Assembly: GCF_900582625.1 (NCBI RefSeq)
Contig: NZ_UTIQ01000001.1
Location: forward strand, 496,001-560,000
Source of the DNA: Pseudomonas viridiflava
Lineage (GTDB): Bacteria; Pseudomonadota; Gammaproteobacteria; Pseudomonadales; Pseudomonadaceae
Direction of reading: 5' to 3'
DNA: 64,000 nucleotides
Within the stretch, counting starts at the first letter, position 1, and every line of letters starts with the position of its first letter. The notes under the pieces are model-generated. The model worked only from the letters and a program-made list of their open reading frames with translations, was not told where the DNA came from and ran no database searches. This document shows positions 1 through 11,380 of this stretch, one piece after another. The position numbers and the translations under genes are program-made.

Positions 1-269
1 TGCCTGGCCTGGCCAATCTGCCGGTGTCGCTGGTAATCAGCTACCGCGACGCCGGTGCCCGCCGCGAAGTGCTGGTGGACCACGGCAAGGTGAACGGTCA
101 GGGCAAAATTCTGCTGTCCGGCATCGGTCGTGTGCCGGTAAAGCAGAAGATTGAAGACATGCAGGTGTGCTTGCGCTCGGCCATTGCGCCTACCAGCCTG
201 GTGGTCGAGGAATTGTTTGTTCAAGCCGTGGAACCCGCCGTCGCCCAGAGCCAACAAGCGCTGGCTTGA
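1..269 (+). CDS. Hypothetical protein, C-terminal part only
   Basis: An open frame enters from the left edge (codons in phase from base 3) and stops with TGA at 267-269. At least 88 residues are visible. An internal GTG at 24 could be mistaken for a start, but the frame is open upstream, so the gene is cut by the window edge. The peptide has a basic, beta-rich look around YRDAGARREVLVDHGKV and an alanine/glutamine-rich end. I do not recognise a family. A strong terminator follows within 30 bases, which supports a real gene end here. Confidence 0.6.
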   Translation, partial: PGLANLPVSLVISYRDAGARREVLVDHGKVNGQGKILLSGIGRVPVKQKIEDMQVCLRSAIAPTSLVVEELFVQAVEPAVAQSQQALA

Positions 270-296
270 ACTGAGCGAACCGTTTCCCGGTAAACA

Positions 297-330
297 AAAA
301 ACCCCGCAGCCTTGGCTGCGGGGTTTTTTG
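297..330 (+). terminator. Rho-independent terminator
   Basis: CCCCGCAG and CTGCGGGG form a GC-rich hairpin flanked by A-run on the left and a six-T run on the right. It lies directly after the stop at 269 and ends that transcript. The symmetric A/T flanks mean it may also work on the minus strand for the small gene at 423-638. Confidence 0.85.
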
Positions 331-385
331 TTTGTACCGAGGGAAGCGTTCCAGGCCCGGCCCGCCCCCCACAGCATCCACCCTC

Positions 386-409
386 TGTAGGAGCGGCTTT
401 AGCCGCGAT
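386..409 (+). repeat. REP palindrome, single copy
   Basis: The sequence TGTAGGAGCGGCTTTAGCCG followed by CGAT is the typical Pseudomonas REP core, with an imperfect palindrome around GCGGCTTTAGCCGC. Further copies occur near 3.6, 17.5, 27.6 and 51.7 kb of this window. Confidence 0.85.
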
Positions 410-422
410 GCACTTGATCCGA

Positions 423-638
423 TTAACGAGGCGTACAGTTGCCAGTCGCGCGCTCGGGCAAGTAATCGACGTCAGCGTCTTGCTCAACCGGCGCGCGCAC
501 TGCCAGCGACTCTGGCCAGCGCGCAAAGTTAAGGCCCGTAATACGATTGAGCCCTTCCAGCGCGTGTTCGGGATGGCTGTGGTGCAGGGCAATCACGGTG
601 CCGTGCTTTTTCGCGGTGTGGCTGTTGGGCTTACTCAT
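423..638 (-). CDS. Small hypothetical protein (71 aa)
   Basis: A 71-residue frame starting MSKPNSHTAKKHG and ending NCTPR with TAA. The frame extends upstream but the ATG at 638 gives a compact product with a histidine-rich segment (HHSHPEH) in the middle. No domain is recognised. It lies alone on the minus strand, upstream of and in the same direction as the yihY-type gene read further right. Hydrophilic, no signal peptide, probably cytoplasmic. Coding status is moderately sure from codon use; function unknown. Confidence 0.5.
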   Translation of the reverse strand: MSKPNSHTAKKHGTVIALHHSHPEHALEGLNRITGLNFARWPESLAVRAPVEQDADVDYLPERATGNCTPR

Positions 639-803
639 AGCACCCGATTCCTTGGCTAGTCCGTGCCAGGCTGGCAGTTTGATAGCTATCTGCAGGTAAG
701 AGAGCCAAAAGCGTGCCAACTGTAATCTCTGCTATTTCTCAGCGTCCCGACGGCCTGGAGCGCGCCGCGCAGCGCGGGGCTACGCGCAAACTGACACTTT
801 TTG

Positions 804-2042
804 TCAGTCCGCCCCGCCCTCTTGCTCGTCCGCCGCTTGCAGCCACTGCAACAAGCTAGCGCCGAACAGTTCGGCTTGCTCGTCATGCAAGGCCTTCAAT
901 CCAGCACGCAAGCCGGGATACCACGCTTCATCCATTTGCGCCGGCAGTTGTTCCAAACGCGGCAGCGGCCAGGGGCAATGCAACAACAGCTGATGCAACG
1001 TGTACTGGCCGAGGTCGCGGCACAGCACCCAGCCGCCACCACTGGCGCGACAGATCAGCAACTCACCCTCAAGAAACTCGACGATCTCGTCCCACTCATC
1101 CTCAGGCAGCCGCCAACCCTGACCGTGAACATCGTTAAGGCGCAGCACTTCGCCGCGTACCTGGGCATCGTGGAACATGCGCAGCAGCCCCAGCGTCACC
1201 AACAAACGCGGCAAGGCGCGACGGCGCCAGTGCCGGGACGAACCTAGGTTGCACGCCAGCTCTGCGCCAAACAGCACGATCAACCACGACAGATACAGCC
1301 ACAGCAGAAACAGCGGCACCGTGGCGAACGCGCCGTAAATAAGCTGGAAACCGGGGAACAGGCGCACATACAACCCGAACAGAGCCTTGGCCACTTCAAA
1401 CAACACCGCTGCAAACACGCCACCGAGCAACGCGTTTTTCAACGGCACACGGGTGTTGGGAACCGAGGCGTAAATCAGCGTGAAGGCCGCCATGCTCGAC
1501 ATCAGCGGGGTAAGACGCAGCAAAGCCTGCGCGCCGATAACCGCGTCCGGCCCGGAAATCAGCGACAGTGAGGTGATGTAGGTGCTCACCACAAACCCCA
1601 CGCCGAGCAGCAGCGGGCCGAGGCTGAGAATCGCCCAATACAGCAGAAAGCTGGAAATGCCCCGACGCGGCTGACGCACACGCCAGATATTGTTCAGCGC
1701 CTTTTCCACCGTGACCAACATCGCGAACGCCGTGACCGCGAGAAACACCACACCAATCCACGTTAGCTGCCGCGCCTGGGTGGTGAAGTTGTTCAAATAC
1801 TCCTGCACCATTTCGCCGGAGGCGGGCAGAAAGTTATGGAAGATAAAGTGCTGAATCTGCTCGCCCACGCCGGAAAAAGCCGGCACAGCGGAGAGCATGG
1901 CGAATGTCACGGTCATCATCGGCACCACCGCAAACAGCGTGGTGTAGGTCAGCGCCGCCGCGCTGTTGGGCCCGTGATCAGCCAAAAAGCGATGCAAGAG
2001 AAATCGCCAGAATTCCACAAAATCATCGAAACCTTGGCGCAT
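804..2042 (-). CDS. YihY family inner membrane protein
   Basis: A 412-residue polytopic inner membrane protein of the YihY/UPF0761 family, sometimes labelled 'ribonuclease BN' from an old misassignment. The N-terminal half has about six membrane segments. The family signature around residues 25-45 is visible ([19 protein letters not shown]), as is the [12 protein letters not shown] loop. The C-terminal third is soluble, acidic and resembles a winged-helix extension. I chose the ATG at 2042 ([11 protein letters not shown]) because the longer frame up to 2417 runs through the divergent arsC gene and has poor protein character. The gene is divergent from arsC. The physiological role of the family is unsettled. 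Confidence 0.9.
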   Translation of the reverse strand: MRQGFDDFVEFWRFLLHRFLADHGPNSAAALTYTTLFAVVPMMTVTFAMLSAVPAFSGVGEQIQHFIFHNFLPASGEMVQEYLNNFTTQARQLTWIGVVFLAVTAFAMLVTVEKALNNIWRVRQPRRGISSFLLYWAILSLGPLLLGVGFVVSTYITSLSLISGPDAVIGAQALLRLTPLMSSMAAFTLIYASVPNTRVPLKNALLGGVFAAVLFEVAKALFGLYVRLFPGFQLIYGAFATVPLFLLWLYLSWLIVLFGAELACNLGSSRHWRRRALPRLLVTLGLLRMFHDAQVRGEVLRLNDVHGQGWRLPEDEWDEIVEFLEGELLICRASGGGWVLCRDLGQYTLHQLLLHCPWPLPRLEQLPAQMDEAWYPGLRAGLKALHDEQAELFGASLLQWLQAADEQEGGAD

Positions 2043-2153
2043 GCCCTTTCCCTTGTTCAGTAGTAAATCGCCCCGTGCGCGCAACGCCGTATTCAGGCCT
2101 GGCTGCCGACGCGGGTAGAATAGCCGCCACCCTAGGCAAGATGCGATACGCAC

Positions 2154-3521
<1,368 letters not shown>

Positions 3522-3550
3522 TCTAAAAGCTTCGCGGTTAATCGGAATGC

Positions 3551-3604
3551 CGCCCAGCCGCTCCTACAGATCGCACATCCTGTGGGACCGGCTTTAGCCG
3601 CGAT
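3551..3604. repeat. REP doublet (two inverted REP copies)
   Basis: An inverted copy (AGCCGCTCCTACAG) is followed after a short spacer by a direct copy (TGTGGGACCGGCTTTAGCCG then CGAT). It sits between the convergent DUF2069 and hda genes. The right copy has diverged at two or three positions. Confidence 0.8.
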
Positions 3605-3689
3605 TCCTGGAAACGTCGAGTCCGCGCCCAACGAAACAGTCCGGACGCCACCTTCGCGAAGACAACAAAAAATCCGGCCGACCTCGCTG

Positions 3690-4394
3690 TTACCAGCCCA
3701 ACGTCTCTTTCAGAAACGGAATCGTCAGCTTGCGCTGCGCCTGCAACGAGGCCTGGTCCAGTTGCTCCAGCAACTCAAACAGCGCGCTCATGCTGCGCGT
3801 ACCGCGGGTGAGGATAAAGCGCCCGACTTCGTCGGTCAGGTGCAAGCCTCGGCGCGAGGCGCGCAATTGCAGGGCGCGCAGTTTGTCTTCGTCCGAAAGG
3901 GTTTGCAGTTGGAACACCAGCGCCAAGGTCAGGCGCGACTTGAGGTCTGGCAACTGCACCAGCAACTCGCGAGGCGCCGCCCCCGCTGCAAGCAATAGCC
4001 GCCGACCGCTGTCACGCAGCCGATTGAACAGGTGGAACAGCGCCTCTTCCCACACGGCATTGCCAGCGATGGCATCCAGATCGTCCAAGCAAACCAGCTC
4101 GCACTGCTCCAGGTTATCCAGCAGCTCCGGGCCCAGCTGCACCACGTCCGCCAACGGCAAATACACTGCCGACTCGCCGCGCTGTTCGAAACGCAAACAC
4201 GCCGCTTGCAACAGGTGAGTTCGGCCTACGCCATCGCTGCCCCAGAGGTACATCAAGCTTTCCGTCCAACCCGCGTCGGCCTCGCACAAACGCTCCACAT
4301 AGCCAAGCGCTGCGGCGTTGGCGCCGGGGTAGTAGTTCGCGAAGGTGGCGTCATCGCGCAAGCGCACGCCAAGGGGCAGCTGTATCGGTTTCAT
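3690..4394 (-). CDS. hda: DnaA regulatory inactivator Hda
   Basis: A 234-residue AAA+ protein homologous to the central domain of DnaA. With the DNA-loaded sliding clamp it stimulates ATP hydrolysis by DnaA and so limits re-initiation. The N-terminus MKPIQLPLGVRL contains the QLPLG clamp-binding motif typical of Hda. The P-loop is a variant (GSDGVGRTHLL, with Arg in place of the usual Lys); the Walker B region is VCLDDLDAIAG. The ATG at 4394 is chosen because it places the clamp motif at the very N-terminus; the upstream extension to 4448 is not conserved-looking. Single gene, convergent with the wrbA operon. Confidence 0.92.
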   Translation of the reverse strand: MKPIQLPLGVRLRDDATFANYYPGANAAALGYVERLCEADAGWTESLMYLWGSDGVGRTHLLQAACLRFEQRGESAVYLPLADVVQLGPELLDNLEQCELVCLDDLDAIAGNAVWEEALFHLFNRLRDSGRRLLLAAGAAPRELLVQLPDLKSRLTLALVFQLQTLSDEDKLRALQLRASRRGLHLTDEVGRFILTRGTRSMSALFELLEQLDQASLQAQRKLTIPFLKETLGW

Positions 4395-4902
4395 GCAGGA
4401 TCGGGCGGTTCCGGGCGGCGCCAGGAAGGCGCGCGACAAAGGGGGCAAAGTTTATCGGCTTCTGAGCGCTAAGTCATTGATGGCAAAAGCATCGACAGAA
4501 GAGGCAGCGGCGGCAGCGACAGCCGCGTGAACCTGGCTAAACATCCGTAGGCTCATTTCTACTGAGCGCGAGGAGTTTCCCGATCTTAGCGAACCACTCG
4601 CGAGCCACATAGCGGTATCGGTCGCATGCAAGAGCGGCCCCCTTCGTCTAGCGCTTCGCTCAAAGCCGCGCGCGGCCTCGCTTGAAGAGGCAGTGCGGAT
4701 GGCTGCCGCGCAATCGCTCCTGATGAACGTCCCACCTATCCGCAGACGTTTCCTATCAATGCCTGCTGTTTGATAGCCGCCACTAATTTAGGGCGGCCCC
4801 ACCGCCCAACAAGCCTGATTTAGATTGCCGAGCGTCATGGCCATCGCCGCCGAACAAAGCGGCGCTTGCGCCTTAAATCCCTCAGCCCATCAGACCCTAC
4901 TC
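4395..4902. other. Intergenic region without a recognised gene
   Basis: About 500 bases between the divergent hda and the membrane protein gene at 4903. I see no convincing ORF, repeat family or terminator. The stretch around 4650-4690 is locally self-complementary (CTTCGCTCAAAGCCG... CGGCCTCGCTTGAAG). Presumably it contains the promoters of both flanking genes. Confidence 0.4.
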
Positions 4903-5952
4903 ATGACCACTCTGAAAAACGCACCCGCCCCGTCGTCTTACGCAACAGTGGCTATTTTTGTTTTGTGTTTACTGGCGCTGGCTGGCCATGCCCGCGCCGC
5001 CTATTCCGTCAGCGCGAGCGGTTCCGAAGTGCTTGTTTCGGAGCAGTCCACCAGCCGCGAGATTGATCGAATCCGCAAGCTCACACCGTCAAAAAGCGCG
5101 GTGTTAAATCAAGAAGCCCTCGCCGAGGCGCGGGAAGCAGCCGAACGCTATGCCCGCATTCCTGAAGAGCTGATGGCGCTCGAAAAAATATCCGTGGATA
5201 GCATCAGAAGCCGAACAGCGGAGGCGATGAACAAGCTTCCTGACCTGATTAAAGACTGCCGCGAAACGGATATTGCCGAGAACATTCTGATCATCCGGCG
5301 CCAACTGCTGCAGTTCGACAACACCATCGCCTTCGATATCTTCTCCGCGCCTCAGGAAGATCAATCACTCAACGAAAACGAAGCGACGACCATTGCCGAC
5401 ATCGTTCATTTCCTGGCGTTAAGCCCTGAAGTTATCTGCGAGAAATACAGCGATAAGAATGCATTTGAGACGATGCGCAACCAGTTGAAATCCACCATCA
5501 ACATCGCCAGCAAAAAACTGGCCGAAGAGATTTCCGCTATCAATGAACGAGCGCCGCGAGCCAAGGCGCTGAGCGAAGCGTGGTCACAGTATCGGGACCT
5601 GCTGATGAAATCGATCGAAGAGCAAAGTGCCCCCGCCACAAAAGTAGCGGACCAGCTCGGGTTCATCATCGGCGTGTTCTGCGCCTTTGGCATTTTGATG
5701 TTTCTGGCGGTGCGGATATTCCCGTCAGAAATACAAGTGGAGCTGATCGCCTCGGGCCAGGTCATTCAATTCGCCACCGTGATGGTGATATTGATCGTGA
5801 TCTGCGTGCTAGGCATGTCGAAGCTGCTAACCGAAAACACCTTGGGCACCTTGCTGGGTGGGATAGGCGGGTATGTGTTGTCCCAAGGCGTGGGCCGAGC
5901 GGTCAGTAGAGCCGCGGTCCGCGACCATGCGGCGCATAACACCAAACCCTGA
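4903..5952 (+). CDS. Unknown secreted/membrane-anchored protein with coiled coil
   Basis: A 349-residue protein of no family I recognise. From the ATG at 4903 it begins MTTLKNAPAPSS followed by a hydrophobic stretch ending GHARAAYS, a likely signal peptide with AXA cleavage. The middle (roughly residues 35-245) is charged and helical, rich in E, A, R and K, likely coiled coil. The C-terminus has two clear membrane segments (LGFIIGVFCAFGILMFLAV and VIQFATVMVILIVICVLGM) and a glycine-rich possible third (LLGGIGGYVLSQG). So the middle would face the periplasm and the end lie in the inner membrane. Starts at 4825 or 4837 in the same frame are possible. Codon use looks less GC-biased than its neighbours, which may indicate later acquisition. 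Confidence 0.65.
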   Translation: MTTLKNAPAPSSYATVAIFVLCLLALAGHARAAYSVSASGSEVLVSEQSTSREIDRIRKLTPSKSAVLNQEALAEAREAAERYARIPEELMALEKISVDSIRSRTAEAMNKLPDLIKDCRETDIAENILIIRRQLLQFDNTIAFDIFSAPQEDQSLNENEATTIADIVHFLALSPEVICEKYSDKNAFETMRNQLKSTINIASKKLAEEISAINERAPRAKALSEAWSQYRDLLMKSIEEQSAPATKVADQLGFIIGVFCAFGILMFLAVRIFPSEIQVELIASGQVIQFATVMVILIVICVLGMSKLLTENTLGTLLGGIGGYVLSQGVGRAVSRAAVRDHAAHNTKP

Positions 5953-6023
5953 AACGCAAACAGGTGGTAGGGCTCCTTCGCGAACCCAACCACCTGACGT
6001 TTTCGCTGAACACTGAGGAACCG

Positions 6024-7133
6024 CTACTCGGGCTGTACGGGCACTACCTCGACAACTTCAACCGCTTCCACTGGCTGCCCGTCGTCATACATATCCGACT
6101 GTTTATAGAAGTCGTGGACATGACGCAGCAGCACCATGATTACCGCCGCCACCGGCAGCGCGAGAAGAATGCCGGTAAAGCCAAATAGCTGACCGCCAGC
6201 GAGAATGGCGAAGATCACCGCCACCGGGTGCAAGCCAATGCGGTCGCCCACCAACAGCGGCGTGAGCAGCATGCCTTCGAGCAATTGGCCGACCGTGAAC
6301 ACGGCGGCAATACCCAGCAAGGGATACAACTCAGGGCCAAATTGGAACAGGCCGGCCGTGATCGCTGCGCCAAAACCGATAACGAAGCCCATATACGGCA
6401 CGATGCTGGCGAGCCCGGCAATTACGCCGATCAGCAGGCCCAGCTCCAGCCCGACCAGCATCAGGCCACTGGCGTAAATCACGCCGAGGCCGAGCATGAC
6501 CAGCAGTTGCCCCCGTAGAAACGCGCCAAGCACTTCGTGGCATTCGCCCATCAACTGCACGATGAAGCCTTCGCGGCTGCGAGGGAGCAGGCCACGCAGC
6601 TTGGCGACCATGACGTCCCAGTCGCGCAGCAGATAAAAACTCACCACCGGAATCAGCACCACGTTGCCCAGCCAGCCGAGCAACGCCAGACTTGAAGCCG
6701 TGGCCGAGGCCAGCACCGCGCCAACAATGTCGGTGGTTTTACCCAGGTGTTCGGTGACCGCCGTTTTAACCTGATCGAACTTCCAGAATCCGTCCGAGAG
6801 GCCAAGCTTGGCTTGTACCCACGGCAGCGCACTGTGCTGGGCCCAATCGATCATCTGCGGCGCCAGTTCGTACAGGCGCACCAGTTGTTTGCCAAGCATG
6901 GGCACCAGCACCAGCAGGGCGATCACCAGAATCAGGGTAAATACGCTGAACACCACAATCACGGCCCAGGTGCGCGACAGCTTCCAGCGCTCCAGGCGGT
7001 CGGCAAGCGGGTCGCCCATGTAGGCGAGCAAAATGCCGATCAGAAAGGGGGAAAGTATTGGGTGAATGGCGTACAGCAGAACACCGAGCACAACCAGCGC
7101 GGCAATCCATGGCCAATGACGTGAGTCAGTCAT
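6024..7133 (-). CDS. AI-2E/PerM family transporter
   Basis: A 369-residue inner membrane protein of the AI-2E exporter (PerM/YdiK/TqsA) superfamily. About seven or eight membrane segments are visible, with family-typical stretches such as PFLIGILLAYMGDPLADRLE near the N-terminus, GIIAGLASIVPYMGF-like (VIAGLASIVPYMGFVIGFGA) in the second half and LLALPVAAVIMVLLRH near the end. Members have been linked to autoinducer-2 export or Na+/H+ exchange, so the substrate here is open. The ATG at 7133 (MTDSRHWPW) is preferred over the upstream GTG at 7163, which would overlap the preceding gene. It follows the DUF2066 gene closely on the same strand and is probably co-transcribed. Confidence 0.88.
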   Translation of the reverse strand: MTDSRHWPWIAALVVLGVLLYAIHPILSPFLIGILLAYMGDPLADRLERWKLSRTWAVIVVFSVFTLILVIALLVLVPMLGKQLVRLYELAPQMIDWAQHSALPWVQAKLGLSDGFWKFDQVKTAVTEHLGKTTDIVGAVLASATASSLALLGWLGNVVLIPVVSFYLLRDWDVMVAKLRGLLPRSREGFIVQLMGECHEVLGAFLRGQLLVMLGLGVIYASGLMLVGLELGLLIGVIAGLASIVPYMGFVIGFGAAITAGLFQFGPELYPLLGIAAVFTVGQLLEGMLLTPLLVGDRIGLHPVAVIFAILAGGQLFGFTGILLALPVAAVIMVLLRHVHDFYKQSDMYDDGQPVEAVEVVEVVPVQPE

Positions 7134-7159
7134 GCTCAACAACCTCAAGGGAGAAGAAT

Positions 7160-8236
7160 TCACCAGCCGTAATGCAGCACGTTGCTAGCCGGTGCAGGCG
7201 CCATTGGCGTAGGTGTTGGCGCTTGGCCGGCGGGCGCGGTGCTGGCGTCTACCGGCGCAGCGGCAACCGGTTCTGGCGGCAACTCGCGCAGGCGAGCCAA
7301 GGCCAGTTGCGCACGCAATTGTTCGGGGCTGGCTTTTACTTGGTAGGTCAGGCGATCGCCCACGGCGCTTTGCAGGCGGGCATCGAACGGTTCCAGCAGG
7401 CGTTGCAGTTCGGCGTAGCGGTTGAGGTCGGCGCCCTGGATATCCAAGGTCAACGCTTGGGCCGCGCCTTGCGCCGCGACGAAGTGGGTGGCCAGGCGTT
7501 GGCTAACGGCGAGCATTACTGCGTCGGCCAGCGCATCGGCGTCGGCACCTTCGGCTTTGCCCTGCTCGCGGCTCTCGCCCAACCACAACCGCCATTGCGC
7601 CTGCCATTTGCCTGCGTCTTCCTGAGCGTTTACGGCTAACAAGGCGTCGGCGCCATAGCGGGCAGACGGTTCTTTCAATGCATCGGCATTGGTCGCCGCC
7701 AGGTTTTCAGCGGTACCGGCCAGTTGTTCGTTGAGATCGGCAATTGGCAAACGCAGCGGCAAGCCACGGTTTTGCGCGGCACGTTGCAGCGCCGTGGCCG
7801 CTGGCTGGCTGTCGCCCACCAGGCTGGCGCCTTCGGCCGTGGTGTTCAGCCACCAAGCCAGCACCGCAGGGCGGTTGGCGCTCCACAATGGAATGCCGGC
7901 CTGACGCAGGCTGCGGTCGGTGCTGATGGCGTCGAAGTCGACCACCAGCACTTCAGGCGGACCGTTCTCGTAAGCGTATTGGCTAACCAGTTGCTGCGGG
8001 TCTTTGCGCAGTTCGGCAATGGCCGGATTGCTCAGGGTTTTGTTGTCGCCGGTCAGGCGCAGCACCAGCGTATCGAGGGCGCTGCTGAGGGCGGCGGCGC
8101 GTTCCTGCGGCTGCTGGCTGGTCACCGGTTGGCGCACTTGATAGAGGTCTTCAACGCTCGCTGCCTGGGACGCGAGGCTGCACAACGACAAGCTCAGGGC
8201 GAGTAACGGGCTGAACAGTGAGGCGGACAAACGCAT
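7160..8236 (-). CDS. DUF2066 domain-containing secreted protein
   Basis: A 358-residue protein with a clear signal peptide (MRLSASLFSPLLALSLSLCS... SQAAS). The mature part starts VEDLYQVRQPV and continues with ALDTLVLRLTGDNKTLSNPAI, the typical DUF2066 beginning; the conserved IPLWSANRPAVLAWWLN segment is also present. The end is rich in Pro and Ala. Members are periplasmic proteins of unknown function, usually next to purM in Pseudomonas. It lies 26 bases upstream of the AI-2E transporter gene on the same strand. Confidence 0.85.
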   Translation of the reverse strand: MRLSASLFSPLLALSLSLCSLASQAASVEDLYQVRQPVTSQQPQERAAALSSALDTLVLRLTGDNKTLSNPAIAELRKDPQQLVSQYAYENGPPEVLVVDFDAISTDRSLRQAGIPLWSANRPAVLAWWLNTTAEGASLVGDSQPAATALQRAAQNRGLPLRLPIADLNEQLAGTAENLAATNADALKEPSARYGADALLAVNAQEDAGKWQAQWRLWLGESREQGKAEGADADALADAVMLAVSQRLATHFVAAQGAAQALTLDIQGADLNRYAELQRLLEPFDARLQSAVGDRLTYQVKASPEQLRAQLALARLRELPPEPVAAAPVDASTAPAGQAPTPTPMAPAPASNVLHYGW

Positions 8237-8531
8237 GATGGGCTCTCGGCTCGGAAAGGGGCGCCAGCGCTAGTGGCCAGTCGCATGACGGCGGTGCGGC
8301 GCTGCGAAAACGCGCCTTACCTTAATGCAAAGAGCCCTACCTTAAACAGGCGACTTGGGGGCTGTCGAGCGCATATAACCCGCACAACCGGCACGCCCTG
8401 ACATTTGCGGCTTAACTAGCTAATCAAACGTCCCGCTCAACAAGCGCAGCGGCCGGCCGATACGCAGCACATAAGCACATTAGGCGAGCAGCACAGGCGC
8501 CGTTTGGCCAACAAAGGAAGGGGTACTTGCG
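8237..8531. other. Divergent promoter region between DUF2066 and chemoreceptor genes
   Basis: About 295 bases without an ORF I would defend. It must hold the promoters for the minus-strand DUF2066 operon and the plus-strand chemoreceptor. A strong Shine-Dalgarno AAGGAAGG at 8515-8522 precedes the GTG start at 8532. No operator motif was recognised. Confidence 0.45.
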
Positions 8532-10145
8532 GTGTCGATAAAATTACGTTTGCTGCTACTAACCGGTACCGGCCTGCTGGCTGCGCTGATTCTCAGCCTG
8601 GTTGGCTTCGTGGGTAACTACCACGTGGCCGATGCCGTACGAGCCAATCAGACCAGCCTCAATGCCCTGCGCAACCATATGGAAGCGGACATGATGCACG
8701 ACGCCCTGCGCGCCGATGTGTTGGCGGCCATGTTAGTCGGGCTGGGCAAAAGCCCCACCACCGCTGCCGAAGCACGCACCAGCCTGGAAGAACACGCCGG
8801 GCATTTTCGCGAGGTGCTGGCCGACAACCTGAAATTGCCGGTGAACGAAGCAATCAAGGCTGGACTGAACACGGTCAAACCCAGCCTTGATTCCTACATC
8901 GCTGCCGCCGAAGCCATCGTCGCCCAAGCGCTCACCAACCCCGACGCGGCACAAGGGCAGTTGCCCACGTTCAACGCGGCGTTCAGCAAGTTGGAAGGCG
9001 AAATGGCCGCCCTCAGCGAGCTGATCGAAAGCAACACCGGGCAAACCGCAAAAGACACCGAAAGCGCCATCAGCACTGCCAACCTCACGCTCACCATCGT
9101 GTTGATAGCGAGCTTGGTGCTGTTGGTATTGCAAGGCGCATGGATCATTCGCGGCATCATGCGACCGCTGCTCGCTGCCAGTGAAATTGCCACCAGCATC
9201 GCCCAGGGCGACCTCAGCCGGCGCATCGAAGAGCCGGCTACCCAGGACGAAGCCAGCGCGCTGATCCGCAGCCTGGCCACCATGCAACGCGACCTGCGCG
9301 ACATGATCGGCGTGGTGCGCAGCAACGCCAACAACGTCAACACCCTCACCCAGCAACTCAGCGCCGGCTGCCACCAAGTCGCCAACAGCAGCACGCAACA
9401 AAGCGAGGCGTCCAACACCATGGCCGCCGCTGCCAGCGAAATGACCGCCAGCATTGAGGAAATTACCCGCCATGCCGGTCAGGCGCTGGACATGGCCAAC
9501 CAGGCCGAGCGCCTGGCGAACGACGGCGGCAAAGTGATTCACCAAGTGGTGCAAGACATGGACGGCATCGCCCGCTCCGTGCAGCAATCGGCCCAGGTTA
9601 TTCGCACGCTGGACCAAGAGTCCGAGCAGATTTTCAGCATTATTCAGGTGATCAAGGGCATCGCCGACCAAACCAACCTGCTCGCCCTTAACGCCGCCAT
9701 TGAAGCGGCGCGGGCCGGCGAACAGGGCCGTGGTTTCGCCGTGGTGGCCGACGAAGTGCGCAGCCTGGCGGGCCGCACCAGCGCTTCTACGCAGGAAATC
9801 GCCGCCATGGTGCAGCGCATCCAGACCAGCACCCGCGAGGCCGCCAACAGCATGGAAGCCGGCGTTGCCCAGGTGGATAAAGGCATGGCCGTGACCGCCG
9901 ATGTGGAACGGGCGATTCGCGAAATCCTGGCCGCCACGTTGAGCACCACGCAACTGGTGAACGACATTAGCCGTACCATCGGCGAACAAAGCCTGGCCAG
10001 CAACGAAATTGCCCATCAGGTGGAAACCATCGCCAGCATGTCGGTCAGCAACAGCACGGTAATTGGCAAAACCGCCGACACCACGGATGAACTCTCAGGG
10101 CTGGCCGGGCAGCTGTCGCTATCGGTCGATCGCTTTCGTCTGTAA
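8532..10145 (+). CDS. Methyl-accepting chemotaxis protein
   Basis: A 537-residue transmembrane chemoreceptor that would signal through CheA/CheW. Membrane segment 1 lies at about residues 6-28, a helical periplasmic sensor at about 29-185 (a four-helix-bundle type with [22 protein letters not shown] content), membrane segment 2 at about 187-210 ([19 protein letters not shown]), then a HAMP domain and a long methyl-accepting helix. The invariant hairpin tip [20 protein letters not shown] starts at about residue 377. The C-terminus (SVDRFRL) lacks a CheR-binding pentapeptide. The start is GTG, set by AAGGAAGG ten bases upstream. The ligand cannot be told from sequence. It stands alone between DUF2066 and purM. 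Confidence 0.93.
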   Translation: MSIKLRLLLLTGTGLLAALILSLVGFVGNYHVADAVRANQTSLNALRNHMEADMMHDALRADVLAAMLVGLGKSPTTAAEARTSLEEHAGHFREVLADNLKLPVNEAIKAGLNTVKPSLDSYIAAAEAIVAQALTNPDAAQGQLPTFNAAFSKLEGEMAALSELIESNTGQTAKDTESAISTANLTLTIVLIASLVLLVLQGAWIIRGIMRPLLAASEIATSIAQGDLSRRIEEPATQDEASALIRSLATMQRDLRDMIGVVRSNANNVNTLTQQLSAGCHQVANSSTQQSEASNTMAAAASEMTASIEEITRHAGQALDMANQAERLANDGGKVIHQVVQDMDGIARSVQQSAQVIRTLDQESEQIFSIIQVIKGIADQTNLLALNAAIEAARAGEQGRGFAVVADEVRSLAGRTSASTQEIAAMVQRIQTSTREAANSMEAGVAQVDKGMAVTADVERAIREILAATLSTTQLVNDISRTIGEQSLASNEIAHQVETIASMSVSNSTVIGKTADTTDELSGLAGQLSLSVDRFRL

Positions 10146-10175
10146 GCCTGGCCCCGCGTTTTTTATTAATTTTCT

Positions 10176-10199
10176 GGCCATCCGGCTGCGCGGATGGCC
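10176..10199. other. Perfect inverted repeat between chemoreceptor gene and purM
   Basis: GGCCATCCG, a six-base loop, then CGGATGGCC: a perfect 9-bp stem 30 bases after the chemoreceptor stop. A T-rich run lies before rather than after it, so it is not a classical terminator for the plus strand. It may be a weak terminator or an mRNA-stabilising hairpin. Confidence 0.5.
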
Positions 10200-10321
10200 G
10201 CCTACGGGCAAGCCTGATAAAATCGCGCGCCTTCGCAGACCGTGCCTCTTCCGCGCGCTGGCCAAGTGCCTACGCCTGTCTCGGTCGCTCCCCGAACATC
10301 CCTTTCTAAAGGCCTGGATCT

Positions 10322-11380
10322 ATGAGCAAGCAACCCTCCATTAGCTACAAGGACGCCGGCGTCGATATCGATGCAGGTGAAGCCCTGGTCGAGCGCATCA
10401 AAAGCGTGGCCAAGCGCACCGCGCGTCCGGAAGTGATGGGCGGCCTGGGTGGCTTCGGCGCCCTCTGCGAGATCCCCGCTGGCTACAAACAGCCGGTCCT
10501 GGTCAGCGGCACCGACGGCGTGGGCACCAAGCTGCGCCTGGCGTTGAACCTGAACAAACACGACAGCATCGGCCAGGACCTGGTCGCCATGTGCGTCAAC
10601 GACCTGGTGGTGTGCGGCGCCGAGCCGCTGTTCTTCCTCGACTACTACGCCACCGGCAAGCTCAACGTTGATGTAGCGGCCACCGTGGTCACCGGCATTG
10701 GCGCCGGTTGCGAACTGGCCGGTTGCTCGCTGGTTGGCGGCGAAACTGCCGAAATGCCGGGCATGTACGAAGGCGAAGATTACGACCTGGCCGGTTTCTG
10801 CGTTGGCGTGGTGGAAAAGTCTGAAATCATCGACGGCTCCAAGGTGCAAACCGGCGACGCCCTGATCGCCCTGCCCTCGTCCGGCCCCCATTCCAACGGC
10901 TACTCGCTGATTCGCAAGATCATCGAAGTGTCGGGTGCCGACATCGAAACCATTCAGCTCGAAGGCAAAGCCCTGACTGAACTGCTGATGGCACCGACGC
11001 GCATCTACGTCAAACCGCTGCTCAAGCTGATCAAAGACACCGGCGCGGTAAAAGCCATGGCGCACATCACCGGTGGCGGCCTGCTGGACAACATTCCGCG
11101 CGTACTGCCAGACGGCGCTCAGGCTGTGGTGGACGTGGCCAGCTGGAAACGCCCGGCCGTGTTCGATTGGCTGCAGCAACAAGGCAACGTCAACGAAACC
11201 GAAATGCACCGCGTGCTGAACTGCGGCGTAGGCATGGTGATCTGCGTGGCTCAGGAACACGTGGAAGCGGCTCTGGCCAACCTGCGTGCCAGCGGCGAGC
11301 AGCCTTGGGTAATCGGCCAGATCAACGCCGGCGCAGCCGATGCCGAGCACGTTGTGCTGAACAACCTGAAAGCCCACTAA
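10322..11380 (+). CDS. purM: Phosphoribosylformylglycinamidine cyclo-ligase PurM (AIR synthetase)
   Basis: A 352-residue enzyme that makes aminoimidazole ribonucleotide from FGAM with ATP, the fifth step of purine synthesis, in the cytoplasm. Characteristic stretches are [19 protein letters not shown] at the N-terminus, [46 protein letters not shown] and [13 protein letters not shown]. The length equals the family norm. It overlaps purN at TAATG, forming the usual purMN operon. A GATAAAAT at about 10217-10224 could be a -10 element; no PurR box was recognised. Confidence 0.97.
   Translation: MSKQPSISYKDAGVDIDAGEALVERIKSVAKRTARPEVMGGLGGFGALCEIPAGYKQPVLVSGTDGVGTKLRLALNLNKHDSIGQDLVAMCVNDLVVCGAEPLFFLDYYATGKLNVDVAATVVTGIGAGCELAGCSLVGGETAEMPGMYEGEDYDLAGFCVGVVEKSEIIDGSKVQTGDALIALPSSGPHSNGYSLIRKIIEVSGADIETIQLEGKALTELLMAPTRIYVKPLLKLIKDTGAVKAMAHITGGGLLDNIPRVLPDGAQAVVDVASWKRPAVFDWLQQQGNVNETEMHRVLNCGVGMVICVAQEHVEAALANLRASGEQPWVIGQINAGAADAEHVVLNNLKAH

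Noticed and set aside
8733..10016. Long minus-strand ORF (427 aa)
   Set aside because: It is antisense to the chemoreceptor gene, rich in H, G, A and V as is typical for GC-rich shadow frames, and has no domain.
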